This document shows, one piece after another, positions 1 to 7,800 of a stretch of 39,329 bases of DNA (position 1 is the stretch's first letter; each line of letters starts with the position of its first letter). A model generated the notes under the pieces. It had not been told where the DNA came from. It was given only the letters and a program-made list of their open reading frames with translations, and did not search any database. The stretch comes from Runella sp. Lineage in GTDB: Bacteria > Bacteroidota > Bacteroidia > Cytophagales > Spirosomataceae. The DNA lies in assembly GCF_027484545.1 (NCBI RefSeq), contig NZ_JAIXST010000305.1:1-39329 (forward strand), given 5' to 3'. The translations under genes and the position numbers were made by a program.

Positions 1-111
1 AGTGACGTAAATTGGATTGAAAATCAACTAAACAACCGACCCCGAAAAACTCTTGGGTATTTATCTCCCATCCAGTTTGCTCTAAAACACCAAATTGCAC
101 TTCAAACTTGA
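1..111 (+). mobile_element. IS30-family transposase, C-terminal fragment (runs off left edge)
   Basis: The first base is in frame with a 36-codon reading frame ending in TGA at 109-111. It contains N-N-R-P-R-K-T-L-G-Y followed by a proline two residues later, the hallmark C-terminal end of the DDE catalytic domain of IS30-family transposases, where an LN-x-RPRK-x-LGY segment follows the catalytic glutamate. The terminal residues IALQT look like a native C-terminus. The catalytic residues lie left of the window. The right inverted repeat of the element should lie just after 111, but I cannot define it without the left end. The family call rests on this short motif. Confidence 0.72.
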
Positions 112-438
112 ATCCAAGTCTTTTAAAAACTCTTTTTTGTCATAAGGTGATATTGATATTTTGCCTGCAACAACGTTCTTAAATGTCAATACTCCGAAAC
201 CTTGGATTGTCGTTTCACTGTTGAGCGTTTTTTTTCTAATGGATTTTATATTAATTTCTTTGTTAAGGTCAATATATCTTTCCCAGTCAAAGTCAGGCAT
301 AAGTCCAACGCCCCAAACCTTAAATGATACAGTTGAAGGAAGAAATGTTGTAGCGTCAAAAAAAATTGTCTTGCTGTCATAAAAGTTGACAGTGCTCTCC
401 TCAAATTTTTGTATTGTCAAATCAACAGATACATTCAT
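82..438 (-). CDS. Hypothetical protein, 118 aa, C-terminus probably replaced by IS sequence
   Basis: This is an ATG-started frame (CAT at 436-438) of 118 residues with mixed alpha/beta composition, no signal peptide and no membrane segment. I do not recognise the family. Its last ten codons overlap, in antisense, the end of the IS30-type transposase reading frame. Its stop at 82-84 therefore lies inside the mobile element, so the original C-terminus was probably removed by the insertion. It is followed on the same strand by nothing visible in the window. It could be an intact small accessory protein if the IS boundary lies further left than assumed. No promoter with a good TAnnTTTG box was found before it. 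Confidence 0.45.
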   Translation of the reverse strand: MNVSVDLTIQKFEESTVNFYDSKTIFFDATTFLPSTVSFKVWGVGLMPDFDWERYIDLNKEINIKSIRKKTLNSETTIQGFGVLTFKNVVAGKISISPYDKKEFLKDLDSSLKCNLVF

Positions 439-533
439 TTTTGCAAAATATTGGTGGAATAGATACTCTTTTTACAAATTTGACAGAAATCAATAAGACG
501 AAAAGTTCTGTTTATGAGTATTTTATACGAAAA

Positions 534-562
534 ATTCTCCGTGTTTCCTTTCTCCGTTTTCC
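534..562 (-). repeat. Degenerate heptanucleotide tandem tract
   Basis: On the minus strand the units read GGAAAAC, GGAGAAA, GGAAACAC, GGAGAAT. A 20-base stretch (544-563) is an exact inverted copy of 21082-21101 in the alpha-2-macroglobulin signal-peptide region. The tract lies just downstream of the HipT stop codon. Confidence 0.6.
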
Positions 563-572
563 GAATCCCCTC

Positions 573-1559
573 TCATTCTTTCACCAATTGCTTCAACCGC
601 CCTTGGTAAGACTGCCAATAATTTCTTTTTGTGCTATCGTTGAGAAAAGAAGCGGCGACCATTTTTTCGACTGATTCCTGTCTTGATAGCAGGGTCGAAA
701 GCAGATTGTTGAAAGTGGTTTCACCGATGCCGGCTTTTGCTGCCAATGTGGCAAATTGTTGACTGATTTTTCCCTGAGCTAAGTTTCGGGGCAAAAGCCC
801 ATCATCCAAAGCAAAGTCTTTATCTGGCGTATGAATACGGCTGTTCAGTAAGTCATACGCAGGGCTTAGACGATAATCACCCATGGGTGTTTCGAGCAAT
901 GAAAAGTTTTTAAAGTGCGCATCACCGTTGGAAAAGAGATAATTGAACAGCAGGATTTTCAACAGTTTGGGCGCTTCCAATTTGTAGGCCGGTAAATAGG
1001 TCTGCATCAATTGAAATAATTCCAAGTAATTGCCTGCGTACTTATAATGTGTTCCGTGGGTTTGCGGGGTTCTCCCAGCCAAAGAGGCAAAATCTTCCTG
1101 CCCGGATTTAGTTCCGTCTTCTCGAATATCGAAACGCTTGGTGATGTAGGCCGGAGCGCCGTTTCTAAAGAATATCAGCACATTCTCTGCCGTTTCCAGT
1201 CCAAAAATCTGACGGGCAATCTGCATCGTAAGATGCTCATTGGCGGGCATTTGGTCGGGTTTTTTACCTGCGCTCGGAATAGGTTTCAGAATATGAGTAC
1301 CGCGTTCCCCTTCGTTCATGAGTCTCAACTTATTTTTCTCAAGCACAACCGAAAATTTCTCCTGCACCCCTGAAATTGACATACGAGTCCTGTTTTCTTC
1401 AAACAGTTCATCGGTTTCAGGATTAGAAGCCGGTGAATCGTAGGACAATACGTGATAGACCTTTTTGCCGGCAAATACCCGGTTCAGACAGGTTTTGCTG
1501 TAGGTGCTGAAACCTTCCGCTAAAGTGCCCGGGCAATGGGTGAATACAGGTAAGTTCAT
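573..1559 (-). CDS. hipT: HipT-type Ser/Thr kinase toxin (short HipA without N-subdomain 1)
   Basis: The 328-residue protein has the HipA C-terminal kinase fold. Visible motifs are S61-I-S63 followed by G-V-Q-E-K (the Gly-rich-loop region with the SxS autophosphorylation pair known from HipT), an ATP-binding lysine in THILKP (K92), the catalytic loop N-G-D213-A-H-F-K-N-F, and the metal-binding Asp in LSPAYD236. In enteropathogenic E. coli HipT the corresponding residues are Ser57/Ser59, Asp210 and Asp233, so spacing is almost identical. It lacks the N-terminal subdomain of full-length HipA, which is encoded by the separate gene just upstream; the two overlap by ATGA. The expected role is growth-arresting phosphorylation of a translation factor: TrpRS is the E. 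coli HipT target and GltX the HipA target. The target here is unknown. The N-terminus has Cys9 and Cys24 in a segment that is often cysteine-rich in stand-alone HipA C-domains. Confidence 0.9.
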   Translation of the reverse strand: MNLPVFTHCPGTLAEGFSTYSKTCLNRVFAGKKVYHVLSYDSPASNPETDELFEENRTRMSISGVQEKFSVVLEKNKLRLMNEGERGTHILKPIPSAGKKPDQMPANEHLTMQIARQIFGLETAENVLIFFRNGAPAYITKRFDIREDGTKSGQEDFASLAGRTPQTHGTHYKYAGNYLELFQLMQTYLPAYKLEAPKLLKILLFNYLFSNGDAHFKNFSLLETPMGDYRLSPAYDLLNSRIHTPDKDFALDDGLLPRNLAQGKISQQFATLAAKAGIGETTFNNLLSTLLSRQESVEKMVAASFLNDSTKRNYWQSYQGRLKQLVKE

Positions 1560-1885
1560 GGATTTTCCATTTTAATAATCCGAACGGCACCTATGCTGTC
1601 GGTGGCAGCTGTAACCATCAACAAACCAAAATAATCATCGGCATCAATTCGATGGTGTTTACAAACGACCTGTTTATTAGACCCTTCCGGCAGCATGTTA
1701 TAGAAAAATGGGAAAAGATAATCAGCATGAAATTCCCGGTGTGTTTTAGGGAATGTGAGGCTGATGCCAGACTTAGTACTGTCGGTCATCCACGCATCGT
1801 AATAGCGAAAGGTAAATGAGCCATCATCGTGTTGGGTCAATACCCCCGCTGCATCATCTCTGAAAATTATTTGGGCCTGTCTCAT
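1556..1885 (-). CDS. hipS: HipS-like antitoxin (HipA N-terminal subdomain-1 protein)
   Basis: This 109-residue protein corresponds to the N-terminal subdomain 1 of HipA kinases, here a free-standing gene. It shows the characteristic core ISLTFP (residues 41-46), FFYNMLPEG (60-68) and a C-terminal strand with AATDSIGAVRI. In HipBST systems HipS, not HipB, is the main antitoxin and blocks the kinase HipT. The gene starts at ATG 1883-1885, overlapping the hipB stop (ATGA), and ends overlapping the hipT start (ATGA), so all three are translationally coupled. The only tryptophan is W32; the position after LPEG, often W in related proteins, is serine. Assignment as HipS rather than a split pseudogene follows from both reading frames being intact and coupled. 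Confidence 0.85.
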   Translation of the reverse strand: MRQAQIIFRDDAAGVLTQHDDGSFTFRYYDAWMTDSTKSGISLTFPKTHREFHADYLFPFFYNMLPEGSNKQVVCKHHRIDADDYFGLLMVTAATDSIGAVRIIKMENP

Positions 1886-2100
1886 GAGTGACGGGAAATC
1901 GTTTTTAATTGTAAACTAATTTCCATTCCCAATACATCGGCCAGTTTTTGTAGCGTTTGCAGCGTAGGATTGCCCTTTCCGCTTTCAAACTGTTTTAACG
2001 TTCGTAAACCAACACCAGATAACTCTGCAAGGCTTTCCTGCGTTACCTTTAACATTTGTCGGCGTTCTTTTATTAATTTTATCAGTTCTTCAAAGTGCAT
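1882..2100 (-). CDS. hipB: HipB-like XRE-family DNA-binding antitoxin/autorepressor
   Basis: This is a 72-residue helix-turn-helix protein with the XRE/Cro fold: T-Q-E-S-L-A-E-L-S-G-V for helices 2-3, then G-L-R-T-L-K-Q-F-E-S-G-K-G-N-P-T for the recognition helix and following turn, then LQKLADVLG. I chose ATG at 2098-2100. An in-frame start at 2130 would lie inside the promoter, because a TAnnTTTG box sits at 2120-2127. It is the first gene of the hipB-hipS-hipT operon and overlaps hipS by ATGA. Family knowledge predicts binding to its own operator and to the HipS/HipT complex; the inverted GCTCTTTTT half-sites around the promoter are candidate operators. Confidence 0.9.
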   Translation of the reverse strand: MHFEELIKLIKERRQMLKVTQESLAELSGVGLRTLKQFESGKGNPTLQTLQKLADVLGMEISLQLKTISRHS

Positions 2101-2106
2101 TGTACG

Positions 2107-2159
2107 GCTCTTTTTTATACAAATATACAATTGGATTTATTAATTGCGTCAAAAAGAGC
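2107..2159. promoter_or_regulatory. Inverted half-sites flanking the hipBST promoter (candidate HipB operator)
   Basis: GCTCTTTTT at 2107-2115 and its exact complement AAAAAGAGC at 2151-2159 bracket the -7 and -33 elements. Two HipB dimers, or one looped pair, could bind here. This is inferred from symmetry and position only. Confidence 0.35.
2120..2152 (-). promoter_or_regulatory. Bacteroidota-type promoter of hipBST
   Basis: On the minus strand TTG (2150-2152) is followed after 22 bases by TATATTTG (2120-2127), matching the Bacteroidota consensus TTG-N(17-23)-TAnnTTTG. Transcription would begin near 2114, giving a short leader before the ATG at 2100. Confidence 0.65.
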
Positions 2160-2448
2160 ATTTTAATGCACTATTTAATGTTTTATTATGTATTTAGTCA
2201 CTCCAATGACTCAATAGTGTATTATACAGCACTTTTTGGGATATTTATTCTTAATTACGCTTAATGAGGCTTTTGGTGTGAGTTTGGCTCTTTTGGAAAA
2301 AGAAGATTTATAAGCATAAATGTGCATTAATCGCATTAGCCAATAATCTCTTAAAGTGCCGTGTATAGTGAGTTCTATCCTTGAAAAAGTAGAGTATGCA
2401 ATGATTTTGGTAAAAAAATGGTTTATTTGAGTAGAAGTATTTATAAGT
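2160..2448. other. Intergenic region between hipBST and rnr
   Basis: This AT-rich divergent region holds no gene I can support. It contains nested inverted repeats: CACTATT (2169-2175) with AATAGTG (2213-2219), and inside them AGTCA (2196-2200) with TGACT (2207-2211). It must contain the rnr promoter, but I found no convincing TAnnTTTG box; the nearest approximation is TTTATTTG, about 25 bases before the ATG at 2449. Confidence 0.5.
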
Positions 2449-4839
2449 ATGAAGAAAAATCAAAAATCACGCGAGCCTAAAAAGAGACAGGCTCGCCCCC
2501 AAAAAAAGATTGTCTCGTTTTTGGATGAATTCAAATCAGAGATTGCCGCTTTTTTTGAAATTAACAACGAACAGCCATTTGAACTGCAACAGCTCCACGA
2601 CCATTTTGATGCCGATGACCAAAAATTAAGGTTGATTTTTAATGGATTGCTGGATGAATTGATTGAAGAAGAACGCATAAAACGTACGGAAGAAGGTTTA
2701 TATTCTGCCAATGAAAGCGCTAATGTGTTGATTGGAAGAGTAGAACACGTGAATAAAAATTACGCTTTTGTCGTGCTTGACTCCGAGCCTTTGGGTAAGC
2801 CAAGCCTTTCGGGAAGTCCCGATGTGTGGATTGATTCTGATGATTTGCGCGGAGCCGTGGACGGAGATACGGTACGAATTACGCTTTTTAGCGATTATCG
2901 AAGCGGTCGCCGTCGCGAAGGGCGCGTAGAAGAAGTTCTCCAACGCGGACGTACGGAGTTTGTAGGAGAGCTTGAACTTTGGCCTAAATATGGAATTGTC
3001 TCGCTCGACAATCGTCGCATGTATGAAGAAGTACACATTTCTGAATCAAAACTCAAAAATGCGCAGGATGGCGATAAAGTACTGATACATATTACTCAAT
3101 ATCCGACTCGGTCGAGGCGAATGGAAGGTGAAGTCGTGGAAGTACTCGGGAAAGCAGGCTCGAATGAAACCGAAATGCACGCTATTTTGGCGGAATTTGG
3201 ACTGCCTTACAAGTTTCCCGAAGAAATTGAAGCCGAAGCCAACGCGATTCCAGAAACCATTTCGGTCGAAGAAATTGCCCGTCGCCGCGATATGCGCGAT
3301 ATCCTTACGTTTACCATTGACCCCACTGATGCCAAAGATTTTGACGATGCAATTTCGGTGAAGTATTTGGACAACGGAAACTACGAAATCGGAGTTCACA
3401 TTGCTGATGTAACGCATTACGTTCGTCCCAATACGGGCATTGAGCGTGAAGCTTACGCACGAGCTACTTCGGTGTATTTGGTGGACAGAACGGTACCGAT
3501 GTTACCCGAAAAACTTTCCAATAATCTTTGCTCACTCCGACCTAATGAAGATAAATTGACTTTTTCCGCCGTTTTTGAACTGAACGAAGAAGCCAAAATC
3601 ATAAATGAATGGTTTGGGCGTACCGTGATACATTCCGACAGGAGGTTTAGTTACGAAGAGGCGCAGGAGGTGTTGGAAAATCCCACCTCACCCCCTACCC
3701 CCCTCTCCTTTCAGGAGAAGGGGAATTTACCTCCTTCTCCTGAAAGGAGAGGGATTGAGGGTGAGGTTTTTTCGCAACCTCTCACGCTTCTTAACAAACT
3801 CGCCCATAAACTTCGAGCCGAGCGATTTGCGAAGGGGGCCGTTAATTTTGAAACAACAGAAGTGAAGTTTAATCTGGATGAAAATGGAAAGCCACTCGGG
3901 CTTTATACCAAAATACGGAAAGATGCTCACAAACTGATTGAGGAGTTTATGCTGTTGGCCAACAAGCGTGTGCCGGAGTTTATTCACCGAAAATCGAAAG
4001 ACAAGAATCATCCCAACACCATGATTTACCGTATCCACGAAGAACCGGATATGGAAAAATTACGCATTTTTGCTGCGTTTACCGGACGATTGGGTTATAA
4101 AATGAAGATTGAAAATGAGAAAATTGCTGCTCAGTCGCTCAATCAACTCATGGAAGATTTGGAGGGAAAACCCGAGCAAAATGCGCTGGAGCAGTTGGCG
4201 ATTCGTACCATGGCAAAAGCGCGGTACAGCACCGAAGATGTGGGTCACTTTGGATTAGCATTTAGAAGGTATTCGCACTTTACTTCACCTATTCGTCGCT
4301 ACCCGGATATGATAGCGCACCGTTTGTTGCAGCATTATTTGGACGGAAAACCTGCTCCAGAACGAGCTGAATATGAACCTGCCTGCAAGCATTCATCGTC
4401 GCGGGAGCAATTGGCTGCCAACGCCGAACGGGCCAGTATTAAGTACAAACAAGTGGAATTTATGGCTTCCATGGAGCCAAATCGTGAATGGGATGGAATC
4501 ATTACAGGCGTGACGGAATTTGGAATCTTTGTTGAAATTACCGAAACGGCTTCCGAAGGATTGGTACGGATGAATGATTTGAATGATGATTACTACGAAC
4601 TCGACAAAGAAAATTACCGTCTTGTAGGAAAACGCTCGAAGCGGTTTTATACGTTTGGTGATGCGGTGAAAGTAAAGGTAAAAGAAACCAATATTTCGCG
4701 CAGAAGCATGGATTTAGTGTTGGCCAATGCCACACCAATGCATAGTGGTGGTTCTTTGAAAAGTGAACGTAACTTCCAACGGAGCAGTACACGTAAAGAA
4801 AAAGGAGCGGCTCCCAAGGAACGGAAAAGACGCCGATAA
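2449..4839 (+). CDS. rnr: Ribonuclease R (3'-5' exoribonuclease) with palindromic-repeat insertion
   Basis: This 796-residue RNase II/R-family enzyme degrades structured RNA from the 3' end. In order it has a basic N-terminus and winged-helix-like region (to about 90), two cold-shock domains (about 90-235), the RNB catalytic domain (about 285-650) with the metal-binding set D291-P-T-D-A-K-D297-F-D299-D300, an S1 domain (about 680-755) and a Lys/Arg-rich tail ending KERKRRR. The RYSHFTSPIRRYPD motif (607-620) is typical of the family. Residues about 411-441 are a Pro/Ser/Gly-rich insertion encoded by an 81-base palindromic repeat (3686-3766) that falls between two RNB helices and keeps the frame. 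The rest of the gene looks intact, so the enzyme is probably functional. A strong bidirectional terminator follows. Confidence 0.96.
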   Translation: MKKNQKSREPKKRQARPQKKIVSFLDEFKSEIAAFFEINNEQPFELQQLHDHFDADDQKLRLIFNGLLDELIEEERIKRTEEGLYSANESANVLIGRVEHVNKNYAFVVLDSEPLGKPSLSGSPDVWIDSDDLRGAVDGDTVRITLFSDYRSGRRREGRVEEVLQRGRTEFVGELELWPKYGIVSLDNRRMYEEVHISESKLKNAQDGDKVLIHITQYPTRSRRMEGEVVEVLGKAGSNETEMHAILAEFGLPYKFPEEIEAEANAIPETISVEEIARRRDMRDILTFTIDPTDAKDFDDAISVKYLDNGNYEIGVHIADVTHYVRPNTGIEREAYARATSVYLVDRTVPMLPEKLSNNLCSLRPNEDKLTFSAVFELNEEAKIINEWFGRTVIHSDRRFSYEEAQEVLENPTSPPTPLSFQEKGNLPPSPERRGIEGEVFSQPLTLLNKLAHKLRAERFAKGAVNFETTEVKFNLDENGKPLGLYTKIRKDAHKLIEEFMLLANKRVPEFIHRKSKDKNHPNTMIYRIHEEPDMEKLRIFAAFTGRLGYKMKIENEKIAAQSLNQLMEDLEGKPEQNALEQLAIRTMAKARYSTEDVGHFGLAFRRYSHFTSPIRRYPDMIAHRLLQHYLDGKPAPERAEYEPACKHSSSREQLAANAERASIKYKQVEFMASMEPNREWDGIITGVTEFGIFVEITETASEGLVRMNDLNDDYYELDKENYRLVGKRSKRFYTFGDAVKVKVKETNISRRSMDLVLANATPMHSGGSLKSERNFQRSSTRKEKGAAPKERKRRR
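3686..3766. repeat. Palindromic repeat element inserted in frame within rnr
   Basis: The left arm (3686-3721) and right arm (3733-3766) form a long inverted repeat. The inner 21 bases, starting CCCTCTCC and ending GAGAAGG, pair perfectly; the outer parts, starting CCTCACCC, pair with small gaps. The loop is about 11 bases. The length of 81 bases is 27 codons, so the rnr frame is preserved. The base composition (C/G-rich, low complexity) is unlike the surrounding gene. Confidence 0.85.
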
Positions 4840-4848
4840 GTGATTGAT

Positions 4849-4890
4849 TTTATCAGCCTTTTATGCTTTAACCCATAAAAGGCTGATAAA
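4849..4890. terminator. Bidirectional terminator between rnr and the 1654-aa gene
   Basis: A perfect 17-bp stem (4849-4865 with 4874-4890) surrounds an 8-base loop; the outer stem is A/T-rich on both sides. It sits between two convergent stop codons, ten bases after rnr. Confidence 0.85.
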
Positions 4891-4894
4891 GTGA

Positions 4895-7800
4895 TTAAAA
4901 GCCTTCTTTCTCTTCAGCCTTCTCTTTTTTCTTCACAGGAGCTTTGGCGGGTGTTTGAACAACCTTGGTTCCTGGTTTAGCTTTAGAAGCAGTATCCTTG
5001 GCAGCAACTTTAGGGTCTTTGGAATTTGCTGCCACTTTAGTATCCTTGGTTCCTTTTTCAGTTTTGGAGGCTTTGTCAGCTACTTTGGGTGTTTCCTCTT
5101 CCACAATTTCTTCTTTTTCCTCTGATTCTTTCGTAGCTACAACGGGAGGAGTCTTTGCTGCAGTTTTGCTGCCAGGAGCAGGGGTCGCTGTTTTGGTCGG
5201 AGCACCTTTGACGGGGGCTTTGGCCAGCGTTGTCTTTTTCGGTTTTGGACGATACAACGAATTGAACCTGTCTACGAACATATCCCGCTCTTCAAGTCCA
5301 ATTGCCAATACAGCCGTTTCCTTTTTGTCTTTTGATTTGATGGCAATAAAATCATTGATTTCCTGCGTCGATGATACCATGGCGAGTTTGTCCTGCTGCC
5401 AATCGAAATAATACCATACATCGTCGGATGATTCAAGGTAAATGCTGATTTCATCACCTCGGGTACTTTTTCGGATTTCAATCATCCCTACCATCTCTGC
5501 GTTAATGTCGGTATTGCCAAGGTTGGATACCCCTATTTTCCCTACACTGTAAAACGCATTTTGGGATGGCGACCAACGTAAATTGACGCTGGATAAGACC
5601 AGCGTAGCATTGAATTTAGGCGAGGCATCAAACAAAGGTTTATAGGCCGCCGCAGTGCGAGCAATGTAGCCATCGGTTGCTTTACGGCCAATCAAGGCAG
5701 CTAATTTCGCCCCCAGGCGCTCAAAATTAGGTTCAGCAGGGTCGCTGTTTTGCTCGTCTAAGTTGGTTTGTACAATGTTTTCGGCCGCTTTGGTAATGAT
5801 TTCGCGGTTGGCAGGAAAGTTAAAGGATAAAAGGCTGTTGAACCGATACGTCATGCTGTCAATATTGGTTTGCACAGAGCCTGCCGACATAAAGAGTTCT
5901 TCGCCTTCTTTCACTCCTTTCTCATTGATAAAGTTGAGTTTGCCCTGATACGTGATGGTTCCTTTCGCATCATTAAAGGTGTATGCGTTTTCTTCATCAA
6001 TCAATTCATCGGGTGTTTTGGGTTCAGGAACAATGCGGAAAGACTTGGTTTTGTCGTCAAATCGCAGCAGCCCATTTGCTTCAAAAATAGTTTGGTCGTT
6101 CTTGGCTTCCTTTGCCGAGAGAAAGGTTGAATACAATCCATCAGCTCCTGCGCGGTAGTGTAACCCCACAGAAATAGGCAAATCTGACTCATTTTTGAGC
6201 GTTGGTGTTACTTTGAGGGCTGCATCTTTGGTAGGTGTTTCTTTGAACGGAATCCAAGACGCGACTAAGTCAAGGCGTTTTTTGATGATGGGTTTGACAT
6301 ATCCGTCAAATTGTAAATTAGGTTCGGGTGCCAGCATCGTCATGCGGCCTTTATATTGCATTCGGGGCGCAACTACAAAGTTGTCAAGCTCCACAATTTC
6401 GGCTTTGGCTACTGTGTAAGACACCTTATTTTTGGATTGCGGCAAGCGATTACTCGCCGAAGCGGTTAAGGAAGCCTGCTGTAAATTGAAGTTACCCATT
6501 TTTACCGGGATGGTATCGTTGGTAACGGTGGCGTACAAATAAGTAGCATCTCCCGTAAACTTCGTTCTGGATACCACTTGGATATTGCCGTTTTTGAGGC
6601 GGTGATACTCATTAAGTGTATCTAGCACTAAACGTGCATTTTTGAAGGGCATCATTTCTCCGTTTCGGTGAACTACCACTAAGCCTTTATCAGGCAGCAC
6701 TTTGGCATCAGCGGTAGTTACGAACGGTACGCCGCCAATGTTGAGCGTCATTTTCTCAATTTCGTACAAAGCTGATGATCCGTTGAAGGTCAGGCCTTCC
6801 TGTTCTGGAGCAGTAGCTGTAAAAGTTGACGTTGCTACGTCTCCTTTCATAGCAATGGTCTTGGCGTTGATATTCCATTGGGCGCGGTTAATGGAAGTTC
6901 GATAGGCTGTAAAAGGAAATTCCATCGACGTATTTTCAAGAGAGTTCTTATTGGTCGAAATGCCTACCAATCCTTTTACTAAATTAAAGTCCACATCCAC
7001 ATTTTTACCTAAAAGGATAGGGCGCGTGGTATTGGTATTTGAAATGATCTTGTACTGAGACTCGCCCGCTAAAAATCCTTCTTTGTTAAATTTAATATCC
7101 TGCGATGTCAATTCGGAGTCATCACGACGCAGGAGCCCTTTTCCATATAAACCTGTGGATCGCAGCACGATACGTCCGTCTAACTTGGTGGTTCCGTTAT
7201 AAAAATTAAAGGTATTGACTTTGGTTGTTAGCGACATGCTGTCGGCTTTGGGAGTCCAACGCATGGTATAATTTCGCAAATCTACTTTCGGGAAATAGGC
7301 TTTGCCAATAATAGCTTCTTTGATTTCGGCCTGCGCACCGTTGGCAATCATTGAATCCGCCATAAACAACATGCCTTCGGTGGGAATACGAGCGCTCAAG
7401 TGCGTAATTTCCCCTTGCGACCGCAACCCCTGCTTGTCCATTGTCAACTCTTTTGTGAATTTGACGTTGGTTGTTGTTCCGTACACTTTGTAGCCAGCAG
7501 CTGGAGGGATGTATTTAAAACCCAGTGAGTTGTCGGGCATAGAACGCAATTCTGCCTTGAAAGGGGGAAAGATTCCGTTAGAGTTGAATATCCCGATGAA
7601 GACGATGTCCTGCGTGGCAAGGCTGTCGTAGTCGATGGACGGAATCTTGAAAAATACTTTTCGGTCGTAAGCCAGATTTCCTCGGTCGGCTTGGTCAAAA
7701 TACACCGTCATCCCTTCCGGTACATTCAAACGGGGAAAGACAGAATTTTTCTTGGCCCCTGATTTATTGGTTGGATCGTTCAGGTAAATACGCCCCGATT

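Noticed and set aside
414-674. Plus-strand 86-codon frame across the hipT 3' end
   Set aside because: It overlaps the hipT C-terminus in antisense and translates the heptamer tract; no domain or start signal supports it.
4965-5411. Plus-strand 148-codon frame opposite the tail of the 1654-aa protein
   Set aside because: It is a shadow of the low-complexity Lys/Ala/Pro-coding region; its Val/Ser/Ala-rich translation is the expected complement.
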